53,729 nucleotides of DNA from an uncultured Flavobacteriales bacterium. Lineage in GTDB: Bacteria > Bacteroidota > Bacteroidia > Flavobacteriales > Crocinitomicaceae. Numbering within the stretch: the first letter of the stretch is position 1; each line of letters starts with the position of its first letter. Position numbers and translations under genes: made by a program. Of the stretch, positions 24,186-33,226 are shown piece by piece. The notes below the pieces were generated by a model, which saw nothing but the letters and a program-made list of their open reading frames with translations, was not told the DNA's origin and made no database searches. The DNA lies in NCBI GenBank assembly GCA_946480815.1, contig CAMLLB010000025.1, positions 1 through 53,729 of the forward strand. The letters are read 5' to 3'.

Positions 24186-25481
24186 ATGAAGTATTTCCAA
24201 ATAGACAAAAACCTCTTTATTGAAAACCGTAAGAAATTTACGGCAAAAATGGCAAAAAACACCTTAGCCGTTTTCAATTCGAATGATATTTATCCGGTAA
24301 GCGCTGACGGAACTTTGCCTTTCACACAACACCGGGATATTTTCTACCTTTCCGGAGTAGACCAGGAAGAAAGTATTTTGGTCTTATTCCCGAATGCAAG
24401 CAATGAAGCAAACCGTGAAGTACTTTTCTTAAAAGAAACAAATGACCATATTGCTGTTTGGGAAGGTGCCAAACTGAATAAAGAACAGGCATTTGAAACA
24501 GCAGGTATCAAAACAGTTTACTGGTTACAGCAATTTCCAACGATCTTCAAACAACTCATGTCTGAAGCGGAAGGAATCTACCTGAACACGAATGAGCACT
24601 TGCGTGCCGACACAACCGTTCAAACCCGCGAAGACCGTTTCATTATCCAGGTAAAACAGGACTATCCTGCACACCAGGTACATAAGAGTGCTCCGATCAT
24701 GCACCAGATCCGTTCTGTGAAAGAAAAAATCGAATTGGATTTAATGCAAACAGCTTGTGACATTACCGAAAAAGGTTTCCGCCGGATCCTTGGCTTTGTG
24801 AAACCAGGTGTTTGGGAATACGAGATCGAAGCAGAATTTTCTCATGAATTCCTGCGTAACCGTTCAAAAGGCTGGGCCTATACTCCAATTGTTGCCTCCG
24901 GAAAGAACGCTTGCGTACTTCACTATATTGAAAACAACATGCAATGTCAGGATGGTGAAGTAATCTTATTGGACGTTGGGGCCGAATACGCAAATTACTC
25001 TTCCGACATGTCGAGAAGTATCCCGGTTAACGGACGTTTCACTCCAAGACAAAAAGAAGTTTACAACGCCGTTCTGCGTGTAAAATCACAAGCAGAAAAG
25101 ATGTTGGTACCCGGAACCATGCTTGCTGAATATCAGAAAGAGGTGGGCCGCTTAATGGAATCCGAATTACTTGGATTGAAACTCCTGGACCAAACGGATA
25201 TTAAAAACCAGGATCCGAACTGGCCTGCATACAAAAAGTATTTTATGCACGGAACATCGCATTATCTCGGGCTGGATACACACGACGTAGGTCTGTGGAA
25301 TGTTCCGATCGAGGCAAACATGGTATTTACCTGTGAACCCGGAATCTATATTCCTGAAGAAGGTTTGGGAATCCGGATCGAAGACAACCTGATTGTTCAG
25401 GCATCCGGAGAGCCATTCAACTTAATGCGCAACATTCCGATCGAAGCAGACGAAATAGAAACGTTGATGAATCAAAAATAA
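24186..25481 (+). CDS. pepP: Xaa-Pro aminopeptidase (aminopeptidase P, M24B)
   Basis: The enzyme removes an N-terminal residue that precedes proline. Starting at ATG 24186 (MKYFQIDKNLFIENR) gives 431 residues, the normal length; the longer frame runs back through repeats. The N-terminal domain includes LPFTQHRDIFYLSGVDQEES. The catalytic creatinase fold carries the two-metal site: Asp in ILLDVGAEYANYSSDMSR (two Asp), His in MHGTSHYLGLDTHDVG, Glu in FTCEPGIYIPEEGLG and Glu in IRIEDNLIV. Its stop overlaps the ATG of the next hydrolase gene by one base (TAATG), a coupled pair. Confidence 0.93.
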   Translation: MKYFQIDKNLFIENRKKFTAKMAKNTLAVFNSNDIYPVSADGTLPFTQHRDIFYLSGVDQEESILVLFPNASNEANREVLFLKETNDHIAVWEGAKLNKEQAFETAGIKTVYWLQQFPTIFKQLMSEAEGIYLNTNEHLRADTTVQTREDRFIIQVKQDYPAHQVHKSAPIMHQIRSVKEKIELDLMQTACDITEKGFRRILGFVKPGVWEYEIEAEFSHEFLRNRSKGWAYTPIVASGKNACVLHYIENNMQCQDGEVILLDVGAEYANYSSDMSRSIPVNGRFTPRQKEVYNAVLRVKSQAEKMLVPGTMLAEYQKEVGRLMESELLGLKLLDQTDIKNQDPNWPAYKKYFMHGTSHYLGLDTHDVGLWNVPIEANMVFTCEPGIYIPEEGLGIRIEDNLIVQASGEPFNLMRNIPIEADEIETLMNQK

Positions 25482-26230
25482 TGAGCGAACAATTATTGAA
25501 TTACAGGATTTCCGGCAATGGGAATCCTGTTGTTTTTTTGCATGGTTTCATGGAGGATTACAGCATGTGGGATGAAATCATTCCGCACCTGCCCATTAAA
25601 GCGATTTGCATTGATTTACCCGGTCACGGCAAAAGTCCGGTCGATTTCAATGCCACTCCCTCCATTCTATCCATGGCAAAGGAAGTGGAAAAGATCATGC
25701 TTCATGAAAAGCTGAAACATCCGATCGTTATAGGCCATTCCATGGGTGGTTATGTGGGTTTGGAATTAATGAAACTCGTTCCGGGACTGGAACATTTAAT
25801 CCTGTTCCATTCACATCCCTGGAGTGATTCGGAAGATAAGAAACGGGACCGTGAACGTGTTGCCAACATGGTATTGACCAAAGCATCTGTTTTTATACGC
25901 GAGGCGATCCCGAACCTGTTTTCGAATCCGGCCATGATGAAGGATGCAATTGATCATTACGTCGGTATTGCTGAAAAAATGGACCCGAAAGCAATCGGGT
26001 GGGCTTCCTTAGCCATGAAAAACCGCTTTGACCTGGCTTACCTGATGGAAAAGAACCCGGAAAAGTATACCATCATTAGCGGACACAACGACAAGTTGAT
26101 CAATGTGGGACTACTGAACTCTTTTTGCAAACAGCATAAAATTTCGTCCATTGTTTTTCCAAACGCAGCACACATGTCGCACGAAGAGAACCGGGAGGAG
26201 GTGATCCAGCTTTTGAATACTATCCTCTAG
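25481..26230 (+). CDS. Alpha/beta-fold hydrolase
   Basis: The 249-residue product has an oxyanion-hole motif VVFLHGFMEDYSMW, the IDLPGHGKS strand, the nucleophile elbow GHSMGG (Ser about residue 87) and a catalytic His in FPNAAHMSHEENREEV; the acid is likely the Asp in SGHNDKL. There is no signal peptide. The fold covers esterases, MenH-like and dienelactone hydrolase-like enzymes, and the substrate cannot be told. It is translationally coupled to aminopeptidase P. The following gap contains four AATTCCG-type tandem units (26237-26264). Confidence 0.88.
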   Translation: MSEQLLNYRISGNGNPVVFLHGFMEDYSMWDEIIPHLPIKAICIDLPGHGKSPVDFNATPSILSMAKEVEKIMLHEKLKHPIVIGHSMGGYVGLELMKLVPGLEHLILFHSHPWSDSEDKKRDRERVANMVLTKASVFIREAIPNLFSNPAMMKDAIDHYVGIAEKMDPKAIGWASLAMKNRFDLAYLMEKNPEKYTIISGHNDKLINVGLLNSFCKQHKISSIVFPNAAHMSHEENREEVIQLLNTIL

Positions 26231-26431
26231 TAAGAACAATTCCGAATTCCGAATTCCGAATTCTTTAACCGATTCAACAAAAAATAAATAATTTTAACGG
26301 TATAAACTTTTGATTGTGCTACGAGCTACACTATTTTAACAGTTGAAATGGAAGTATATTCTGTAGCAAAACAATTATTCAGTTTAACAGAACTCGTAAA
26401 TTGTCGGTAAGAACAAGTAACAAACTACATT

Positions 26432-27217
26432 ATGGAACCGAAAAGACTTCGTGCTTTGGTCATTGATGACGAAGAATATGCACGCAAAAATTTAATTATG
26501 ATGCTGGACGATTTCTGTCCTGAAATCGAAGTAATCGGTGAAGCTTCCGGCAAAGAACAAGCTAAAGCGCTTATTACTGCAAGCAAACCGGATGTGGTTT
26601 TTTTGGATATCCGCATGCCAAGCGGTGCGGAAGGATTTGAACTGCTCGAAGAAGTGGAAGAAAAGAACTTCCTGGTTGTTTTTGTAACCGCATTTAAAGA
26701 TTATGCTATCCGTGCATTCAACGCAAGTGCCGTTTATTACCTGCTGAAACCAATCGATATTGATGATTTAAGAGTTGCTGTTGAAAAACTGGTTGAAGCA
26801 AACAATGTATTCGGTCAGGACCCGGAAAATTATGTCACTTACTTCCGAAGTTTACGCAACCTGTCGGATCAGTTATTGCGCAACAAACCGAATAACCGTA
26901 TTGCGATCAGTCATACCAAAGGATTGAAAATTGTGGAAGACAACACCATTTCTCACCTGGAAGCAAGCGGGAACTGTACGACGATCTATTTCAATGACGG
27001 AACGCGTTACCTGGATACAAGAACCTTAAAGATCTATGAAAACATTTTGAATCCGGCCAAGTTTTTCCGGATTCACAAATCCCATATTATTAATCTCAAC
27101 AACCTTGCTGAATACATCAACGAAGACGGTCATTTTGCCGTTCTGAAAAATGGATTGCGCATTCCTGTTGCAAGAAATCGTGTAACTGATTTTGTAAAAA
27201 TGCTGAAAGAAGGATGA
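26432..27217 (+). CDS. LytTR-type response regulator
   Basis: The 261-residue product has a receiver domain (ALVIDDEEYARKNLIMMLDD; phospho-acceptor Asp in VVFLDIRMPSGAEGFELL; Thr and Lys in VFVTAFKDYAIRAF and LLKPIDIDDL) and a C-terminal LytTR DNA-binding domain (ISHTKGLKIVEDNTISHLEA, GTRYLDTRTLKIYENIL, FFRIHKSHIINLNN, IPVARNRVTDFV). It is coupled by a 4-base ATGA overlap with the sensor kinase that follows, so the two form a pair. LytTR regulators bind short direct repeats; likely targets include its own promoter and neighbouring genes, which I cannot confirm. Confidence 0.93.
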   Translation: MEPKRLRALVIDDEEYARKNLIMMLDDFCPEIEVIGEASGKEQAKALITASKPDVVFLDIRMPSGAEGFELLEEVEEKNFLVVFVTAFKDYAIRAFNASAVYYLLKPIDIDDLRVAVEKLVEANNVFGQDPENYVTYFRSLRNLSDQLLRNKPNNRIAISHTKGLKIVEDNTISHLEASGNCTTIYFNDGTRYLDTRTLKIYENILNPAKFFRIHKSHIINLNNLAEYINEDGHFAVLKNGLRIPVARNRVTDFVKMLKEG

Positions 27218-30129
27218 GATTATTCACATTGATAGTTTTTGCAGCCATTTCTACTCTTGGAATGGCTCAGGACTATTCTTTCATTACCTATTCCAACGGG
27301 CAGGGTTTGCCCCAATCCCAGGTTCAGTGTATCACGCAGGATGACGAAGGTTACCTGTGGGTTGGGACTTTGGGCGGTTTAGCCAAATTCAACGGGAAAA
27401 ATTTCACCACTTTCCCGCTTGAGCAAGGATTGTTCAATAACCGGATCTCCTGTTTGCAATACATCCAAAAAACGATTTGGGTGGGGCATGAAGGCGGAAT
27501 TACCCAAATAAAAAACAACAAGGCGCAAACCTTCTCCCTGGGTGATAATAACCGCACGGTGATTGTGACCGATTTCATCCTGTACCAGGGAAAAATAATC
27601 GCTTCTACCGAAGGAAGCGGTTTGTACATCATTTCAAACGGTCATATTTCCAAGATCACTCTGAAAAATGCAGATGCTTCTACTTGCCGGGACCTGGAAG
27701 TAATCAATGGAAAACTCTACATCGGGACCAGGGACGGATTGTACTTTACAAACGACCTGACCAATTTCAGCCGTGTGGAAGCTTTTCGGGACCGCCGGAT
27801 TTCCGGAATTGCATTGGCGCAGGGCCGCGTTTTCATTTCGACCTCTTTTGAAGGATTATTCAAAACCGACCCGGCATTCAAAAAATTCGATTCCATACCG
27901 GTTCAATCAAACGATTTGTATATCGGTTCAATAAACAGCGACAGATCTGACCAGCTTTGGCTTGCTTCTCCTGACGGAGTAATTCGTTTGTCTCCTCAAA
28001 TGAAACAACTGAATTTAAATGAGGCCAACGGACTTCCGGTAAATGCGATCAATTGCTCCTTCCAGGACAATGAAGGAAATATCTGGTTCGGAAGTGACGG
28101 AAAAGGGTTGGTTCGTTTTGCCAATCAAAACCTCCAGATCTATTCTACCGAAACGGGAATGCCTTCCGATTTGATCCTTTCAGGAACAAAACTGAAAAAT
28201 GGAACCTACCTTTTTGGCTCATACGACAAAGGGGCCTTCAAAATGAATCTCCAGGGAGTCTGCGAAAAAATCCCGATTCCGGCAACAACAGTCTGGGATA
28301 TTGAGTATTTCAACGGACTAGCTTGGTTTGCAACGGATATGGGCGTTTTCAGCTGGGATTTCAAATCGGAACCAAAAAATTACACGTTCAAAAACTTTTC
28401 AAATACGTGCAGAGTATTAAAACCGTTCAAAAACCGCCTGATTGTAGCAGGAGAAGAAAGCATCGGTTACATCGAAAACAATGCTTTGCACCACTATTCC
28501 CATTTCAAGTTCAGTCTCAGCAAAGACGGAAACATCCGTGATATTGCATTCTATTATTCGAACATCCTGGTGGCAACTTCCAAAGGACTTTACGAACTCA
28601 ACCTTTCCCGGAAAACACAAACGCTGCTCAAGAAGTTCAAATCGAGTATTGCTTCCATTGAAACAGATATCGATAATCGCATCTGGATCGGTACCGAGAA
28701 CGGTTTGGTCATATTCGACGGGATCAATTACAAGAATGTTTCCTACAGTTCCAAAAGCGGTGCACGTTTCATTAATTTCATTCACCGGGTAGAAAGTCAC
28801 ATTTTTGTAGGGACCAATGACGGTTTATATGTTTTTGAAAACAGTGAAGGTTCACAGGTCCTGGTGAAGCACATCGGGACCAACAACGGGTTGATCAACC
28901 TGGAATCGAACATCAATTCTTCGATCTACGAAAATGGGAATTTCTGGTTTGGTACCAGCGATGGTTTGGCAAAACTGCAATTCGGTCCGGAAGAAGGATT
29001 CTCCGATTTTGCACCGAAACTCAATATTGCCCGCGTCCTGGTGAATTACCGCGAGATCAATCCTTCGGATATTTACACCGGGCTGAAATTGAATTATTCC
29101 AAGAATAACCTGATCATCGATTTGGATGGAATTTCGATGGAAGATCCTGAATCTGTAACGTTTCAATATTGGCTGGAAGGTGAATCCGACAAATGGTCAC
29201 CTCCTACACTTAACCCAACCATTATTCTTTCCAACCTGGATGCAGGAGATTATACCCTGCATATCCGCGCGATTTCCGGGACAAAGAAAATATCAGAGAT
29301 CAGTTCATTTGCCATCACGATTACTCCTCCTTTCTGGAGAACCTGGTGGTTCTACATCCTGGTTTTCGTTGCAATTGCATTCGGGATCCGCTATTATTTC
29401 AGGCTGCAGATCAAACGCGAAAGAGAACGCAACTACAAAATAAACCTGGAAAACAAATCCCGTTTACTTGCTTTGGAACAACAATCCCTGAACGCAAGTA
29501 TGAACCGCCATTTCATTTTTAACTCACTTAATTCCATTCAGTATTTCATCAATACACAAGACCGGGTGTCGGCAAACAGGTACCTGACCAGCTTTGCGAA
29601 ATTGATCCGGAAAAACCTGGATAGTGCTTCGGAAGGAGATAATGTGGTGACTTTACACCAGGAATTGGAACGCCTGGAATTGTACCTTTCACTGGAAGCG
29701 ATGCGTTTCAAAGATCGATTCACGTATAAAATTGAAAATCAGGATATTGATCTGGAACAGGTAAGCGTACCGGCCATGCTTCTTCAACCTTTCGTAGAAA
29801 ACAGTATTATTCATGGAATTTTGCCGGATGAGACCAAAAAAGGAGAAATTGTTGTGACCATCAAAGCGCTTGGAGACCAATTGGAAATTTGCATCGACGA
29901 TAATGGGATCGGAATTGATTACAGTTTAAACAAAAAGGCCAAATTTAAAGGCGATCACAAGTCACAGGGAATGGAAATCACATCCAAAAGAATTGACCTG
30001 ATCCGTCAAATGTGGAATAAAGATTACGAGCTGATCGGACCATTTCAAATGACGAATCCGGACCGTTCAATCAAGGGAACGCGCGTTTTAATCAAAATTC
30101 CTTATGAAAATTTGGAAATTAATGATTAA
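27214..30129 (+). CDS. Sensor histidine kinase with periplasmic propeller (Reg_prop/Y_Y_Y, LytS-type kinase)
   Basis: A 971-residue membrane kinase. After a signal-like N-terminus (TLIVFAAISTLGMAQ) come many two-component-regulator propeller repeats: ITQDDEGYLWVGTLGGLAKF, FQDNEGNIWFGSDGKGLVRF and DNRIWIGTENGLVIF. The Y_Y_Y-like domain follows (VTFQYWLEGESDKWS, AGDYTLHIRAI). A single span WWFYILVFVAIAFGIRYYF leads to a His_kinase (LytS/YehU-type) domain with the phospho-His in NRHFIFNSLNSIQYFI and an HATPase_c end (LLQPFVENSIIHGIL, CIDDNGIGID, GTRVLIKIP). This arrangement senses something in the periplasm and signals to the adjacent LytTR regulator. The ligand is unknown. Confidence 0.93.
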   Translation: MRLFTLIVFAAISTLGMAQDYSFITYSNGQGLPQSQVQCITQDDEGYLWVGTLGGLAKFNGKNFTTFPLEQGLFNNRISCLQYIQKTIWVGHEGGITQIKNNKAQTFSLGDNNRTVIVTDFILYQGKIIASTEGSGLYIISNGHISKITLKNADASTCRDLEVINGKLYIGTRDGLYFTNDLTNFSRVEAFRDRRISGIALAQGRVFISTSFEGLFKTDPAFKKFDSIPVQSNDLYIGSINSDRSDQLWLASPDGVIRLSPQMKQLNLNEANGLPVNAINCSFQDNEGNIWFGSDGKGLVRFANQNLQIYSTETGMPSDLILSGTKLKNGTYLFGSYDKGAFKMNLQGVCEKIPIPATTVWDIEYFNGLAWFATDMGVFSWDFKSEPKNYTFKNFSNTCRVLKPFKNRLIVAGEESIGYIENNALHHYSHFKFSLSKDGNIRDIAFYYSNILVATSKGLYELNLSRKTQTLLKKFKSSIASIETDIDNRIWIGTENGLVIFDGINYKNVSYSSKSGARFINFIHRVESHIFVGTNDGLYVFENSEGSQVLVKHIGTNNGLINLESNINSSIYENGNFWFGTSDGLAKLQFGPEEGFSDFAPKLNIARVLVNYREINPSDIYTGLKLNYSKNNLIIDLDGISMEDPESVTFQYWLEGESDKWSPPTLNPTIILSNLDAGDYTLHIRAISGTKKISEISSFAITITPPFWRTWWFYILVFVAIAFGIRYYFRLQIKRERERNYKINLENKSRLLALEQQSLNASMNRHFIFNSLNSIQYFINTQDRVSANRYLTSFAKLIRKNLDSASEGDNVVTLHQELERLELYLSLEAMRFKDRFTYKIENQDIDLEQVSVPAMLLQPFVENSIIHGILPDETKKGEIVVTIKALGDQLEICIDDNGIGIDYSLNKKAKFKGDHKSQGMEITSKRIDLIRQMWNKDYELIGPFQMTNPDRSIKGTRVLIKIPYENLEIND

Positions 30130-30143
30130 ATAGTTTATATTTG
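30112..30143 (+). promoter_or_regulatory. Promoter TTG-N21-TATATTTG for the small lipoprotein, inside the kinase gene end
   Basis: TTG at 30112-30114 lies within the last codons of the kinase and TATATTTG at 30136-30143 just after its stop, 21 bases apart. This allows independent expression of the small lipoprotein gene. Confidence 0.65.
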
Positions 30144-30164
30144 TTCAGTATGCGTTTTTACGAT

Positions 30165-30425
30165 ATGAAAAAGATAACAATCATAGCATCATTATTAGTC
30201 GTGTTTACAGCTTGTCAGAAAGCTGATATTCGTCCAAGAACGGGTAGCATGGAGCCTGGTTCGGAAGTAAAAAGTCTTTCGGTAGAAACTCCTACTCCAA
30301 CTGGCGAAAATCCAAATTCATTGGGTGGTTCGGATGGGACAACTGTTGATCCAAACAATCCCGATCCAAACGGAGGAGACATTACGGATCCACTAAGAAA
30401 GAAAGATCAGAAAGACAATAAATAA
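30165..30425 (+). CDS. Small lipoprotein (86 aa)
   Basis: From ATG 30165 the product is MKKITIIASLLVVFTAC plus a 69-residue mature part; an in-frame ATG at 30150 would add five residues. The lipobox is FTAC. The mature part is low-complexity and unstructured-looking: PTPTGENPNSLGGSDG, then VDPNNPDPNGGDITDP and a basic tail KKDQKDNK. Such short Pro/Asn/Gly-rich lipoproteins are common but uncharacterised in this phylum. It has its own promoter and shares a bidirectional terminator with the convergent thiL. It may be regulated with, or sensed by, the adjacent two-component system; that is inference. Confidence 0.65.
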   Translation: MKKITIIASLLVVFTACQKADIRPRTGSMEPGSEVKSLSVETPTPTGENPNSLGGSDGTTVDPNNPDPNGGDITDPLRKKDQKDNK

Positions 30426-30459
30426 AAAAATCCCGGTTCAATGAATCGGGATTTTTTTT
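30424..30459. terminator. Bidirectional terminator between small lipoprotein and thiL
   Basis: AAAAAAATCCCGGTTC-AAT-GAATCGGGATTTTTTTT forms a long stem (about 14 bp with one G-T pair) with A and T runs at both edges, fitting convergent genes on either side. Confidence 0.85.
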
Positions 30460-30481
30460 GTTCCATTTATTTTTATTCCAC

Positions 30482-31522
30482 CTATTGTTGGAAATGGTTC
30501 CACCCTTGAGCTCTCAAAGGAATTAACGAATCATTGGTATCTACCAAATAAGTTCCTTCACTTGCATCAGTCATGTAACCGATCACAGTCATATGCGGAT
30601 TTCCCTTAATCTTATCAAAATCACTTTGAGCAATCGTGAACAACAATTCATAATCCTCTCCTCCATTCAAAACACACGTTGTCGGATCCAGGTTAAAATC
30701 AATTGCCGTAGTTGATGTCAATGAATCGATTGGCAACTTTGCATTATAAACCATCGCACCTTTATTACTTGATTTACACAAATGCAACACTTCGGAAGCC
30801 AAGCCATCCGAAACATCGATCATTGCCGTCGGGACCACTTCCAGCTCTTTCAGGTAATTGATGATATCCAAACGCGCCTCAGGCTTCAATTGTCTTTGAA
30901 TAATGTAATCTTTCCCATCCAAATCAGGCTGAATATCCGGATTTGCTTCAAAAACGCTCTTTTCACGCTCCAAAACCTGCAATCCGACATAAGCAGCGCC
31001 CAAGTCTCCTGAAACGACCAACAAGTCATTCGTTCCTGCTCCGGATCTGTAAACCACTTTGGATTTATCTACTACACCAACAGCCGTTACCGAGATCACC
31101 AATCCGGATCGCGATGAGGTGGTGTCTCCTCCGATCAAATCCACTTTGTAGTGCTGACAAGCCAGACGAATTCCATCGTATAATTCTTCCAGCGCTTCCA
31201 AAGGAAATCTATTCGAAACAGCGATCGAAACCGTAATTTGCTCCGGTGTTCCGTTCATTGCAACAATATCGGACACATTCACAGCAACCGCTTTATATCC
31301 CAAATGTTTGAAAGGAACATACATCAGGTTAAAATGTACACCTTCCACTAACATATCAGTGGAAATCAAGGTAAATTGCTCTTCGTTTCGTTCCAAAACC
31401 GCTGCATCATCTCCAATTCCAAAAGCCGTTGATTCTCTTGTTATCAGGAAGTTCTTCGTCAATAAATCAATGGTTCCAAATTCACCCAGGGATTCCAGGT
31501 CCGTTCTTTTTTCTTCCGACAT
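30482..31522 (-). CDS. thiL: Thiamine-monophosphate kinase
   Basis: ThiL phosphorylates thiamine monophosphate to the active diphosphate using ATP. The 346-residue product shows its glycine-rich and metal-binding motifs: FGIGDDAAVLE, LISTDMLVEGVHFNL, GYKAVAVNVSDIVAMNG (the A-x-N-x-SD signature), LIGGDTTSSRSGLVISVTAVG, VVSGDLGAAYVGLQVL, AMIDVSDGLASEVLHLC and VLNGGEDYELLFTI. The ATG at 31522 is chosen: the upstream TTG at 31543 is part of a TATCTTTG promoter box. The gene is divergent from the sugar dehydrogenase and convergent with the small lipoprotein. Confidence 0.95.
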   Translation of the reverse strand: MSEEKRTDLESLGEFGTIDLLTKNFLITRESTAFGIGDDAAVLERNEEQFTLISTDMLVEGVHFNLMYVPFKHLGYKAVAVNVSDIVAMNGTPEQITVSIAVSNRFPLEALEELYDGIRLACQHYKVDLIGGDTTSSRSGLVISVTAVGVVDKSKVVYRSGAGTNDLLVVSGDLGAAYVGLQVLEREKSVFEANPDIQPDLDGKDYIIQRQLKPEARLDIINYLKELEVVPTAMIDVSDGLASEVLHLCKSSNKGAMVYNAKLPIDSLTSTTAIDFNLDPTTCVLNGGEDYELLFTIAQSDFDKIKGNPHMTVIGYMTDASEGTYLVDTNDSLIPLRAQGWNHFQQ

Positions 31523-31540
31523 GTGCTCTAATATATGGTA

Positions 31541-31548
31541 CAAAGATA
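31541..31548 (-). promoter_or_regulatory. -7 box TATCTTTG for thiL
   Basis: Exact TAnnTTTG match on the reverse strand, 18 bases before the ATG of thiL. The embedded TTG is in frame with thiL and looks like a start codon if the promoter is overlooked. Confidence 0.6.
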
Positions 31549-31597
31549 CACTTTACGGAAAAGAAGCCGTACTTTTAGTGAATCAACTCCATCAATC

Positions 31598-33166
31598 ATG
31601 AAGAACTCCATCTTCCTCCTTATCGTACTGAATTTCTTTTCAGGCAAAACCCAAACCTTTGTCAGATCAGAACTTCCGACTACCGTTTCCACTCCCTGGG
31701 AATTGTTTTACGGCCCGGATTCCATGCTTTGGGCGACCGAAAGTAACGGAAGAGTTTCACGCATTGATCCCGAGACCGGAAACAAAACACTCGTATATAC
31801 TGCAAGTGACTATTTCGGTGGAAGTCCGCTGGAGAACTCAACCCTTTGTCCAAACCTGAGTATAGGTTCCGGCACACTTGGTTTGGCTTTACATCCGGAT
31901 TTTAAAACTCCGGGATTGTCCTTCATTTATTTCCTATACTCCTACAATTCGGGTACATCCGGAAGTCCGGCAACGAAATTTAAAATCAGGAGGCTGGAAT
32001 GGGATCTGAATACGCAACAAGTCGTCGCTTACCAGGATATCGTAACAGGAATTTCCAACGGATTCGATCATTTGGGCGGAAGATTATTAGCCGTAAAGCA
32101 AAATACCACTTCTTATTTGTTTGTGTCAATCGGGGATCACGGTTCTTCGGAAACAAACAGTCCGCAATGCTACAATCCGCAAACAGACAATCCGAATAAT
32201 TTTGCACAGGACCCGAATACGGATAACGGAAAAATTCACCGTTTTAACATGGATGGAAGTATCCCGGCCGATAACCCCATTCCGGGAAACTCTTTTTTCA
32301 CGCGCGGGCACCGGAATCCGCAAGGATTGGTTTACAACACCAACCTGGATATTTTGTATGGCATTGAGCATGGTGACCGAACAGATGACGAGATCAACAT
32401 CCTGGAAAAAGGAATGAATTACGGATGGAAAAACATCCATGGTTTTCACAATGACGATAATTTCCCGGGAGAAGCAGCTTATGTGAGCAACTATGTTCCT
32501 CATCCTCAAATTCCGAATGACCATTTGGTTGAACCCATTTATTCTTTCTGCGCCGAGCCACTTCCCGCCTCAACCAACGGAAGTTCCTGGTGCACTGTTG
32601 CCCCATCCGATGGAATTTATTACAAAAGTACTTCTATCCCGGAGTGGACGAACAGCATCCTGATGGTCACATTAAAGAATGGTGACAATACCGATATGGA
32701 AGTGTACCAATTCAAATTAAATGCACAGGGAACAATAGAAGCATCAACCACTCAAAACCCCAATCCGAAGAAGTACTTTGCAGATGATCAGCAATTAAAT
32801 GGTCGCTTACGCGATATCGCGGTTTCTCCTGATGGAAAGAAAATTTACCTGATCAATAATGGAGGAGCAACTTCAGCTACGGATAAAATAACGGTCTACA
32901 CTTACGTTGAACCACCCGTTGTCCCCTATCCGGAGGCAGGATTGAAAATCACCCCGAATCCTTCTTCCGGGATGATCCAGCTCGAGCTTCCTGAGAACAA
33001 GCCCTATTCGCTTCAGATTTTCGATTCCCGTGGCGCAAAACTAATGGAGTTAAACGATTTCAACCAAATCCTGGACATGGACCTTTCTTTCCTGTCGAAA
33101 GGAGTTTACTGGTTTCATTACGAATCAGACAGTATGAAACGGATACAGAATTTTGTAAAGGATTAG
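31598..33166 (+). CDS. Secreted PQQ-type sugar dehydrogenase (GSDH-like) with T9SS sorting tail
   Basis: From ATG 31598 the product has 522 residues: signal peptide (IFLLIVLNFFSGKTQ), then the glucose/sorbosone dehydrogenase propeller: VSTPWELFYGPDSMLWATE, GTLGLALHPDFKTPG, FDHLGGRLLAV, SIGDHG, GKIHRFNMDGSIPADNP, TRGHRNPQGLVY, YGIEHGDRTDDEINIL, GMNYGWKNIHG and GRLRDIAVSPDGKKIYLINN. Soluble members of this fold use pyrroloquinoline quinone and calcium to oxidise sugars. The last ~80 residues (LKITPNPSSGMIQLELPE, YSLQIFDSRGAKL, LSKGVYWFHYES) form a type A sorting domain, so export by type IX secretion is likely. Substrate not determinable. Confidence 0.9.
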   Translation: MKNSIFLLIVLNFFSGKTQTFVRSELPTTVSTPWELFYGPDSMLWATESNGRVSRIDPETGNKTLVYTASDYFGGSPLENSTLCPNLSIGSGTLGLALHPDFKTPGLSFIYFLYSYNSGTSGSPATKFKIRRLEWDLNTQQVVAYQDIVTGISNGFDHLGGRLLAVKQNTTSYLFVSIGDHGSSETNSPQCYNPQTDNPNNFAQDPNTDNGKIHRFNMDGSIPADNPIPGNSFFTRGHRNPQGLVYNTNLDILYGIEHGDRTDDEINILEKGMNYGWKNIHGFHNDDNFPGEAAYVSNYVPHPQIPNDHLVEPIYSFCAEPLPASTNGSSWCTVAPSDGIYYKSTSIPEWTNSILMVTLKNGDNTDMEVYQFKLNAQGTIEASTTQNPNPKKYFADDQQLNGRLRDIAVSPDGKKIYLINNGGATSATDKITVYTYVEPPVVPYPEAGLKITPNPSSGMIQLELPENKPYSLQIFDSRGAKLMELNDFNQILDMDLSFLSKGVYWFHYESDSMKRIQNFVKD

Positions 33167-33226
33167 AACTAAAACAATTCAAAACAGACAGATTGAAAAT
33201 CATTGTCTTAAAAAAATTGAGACATT

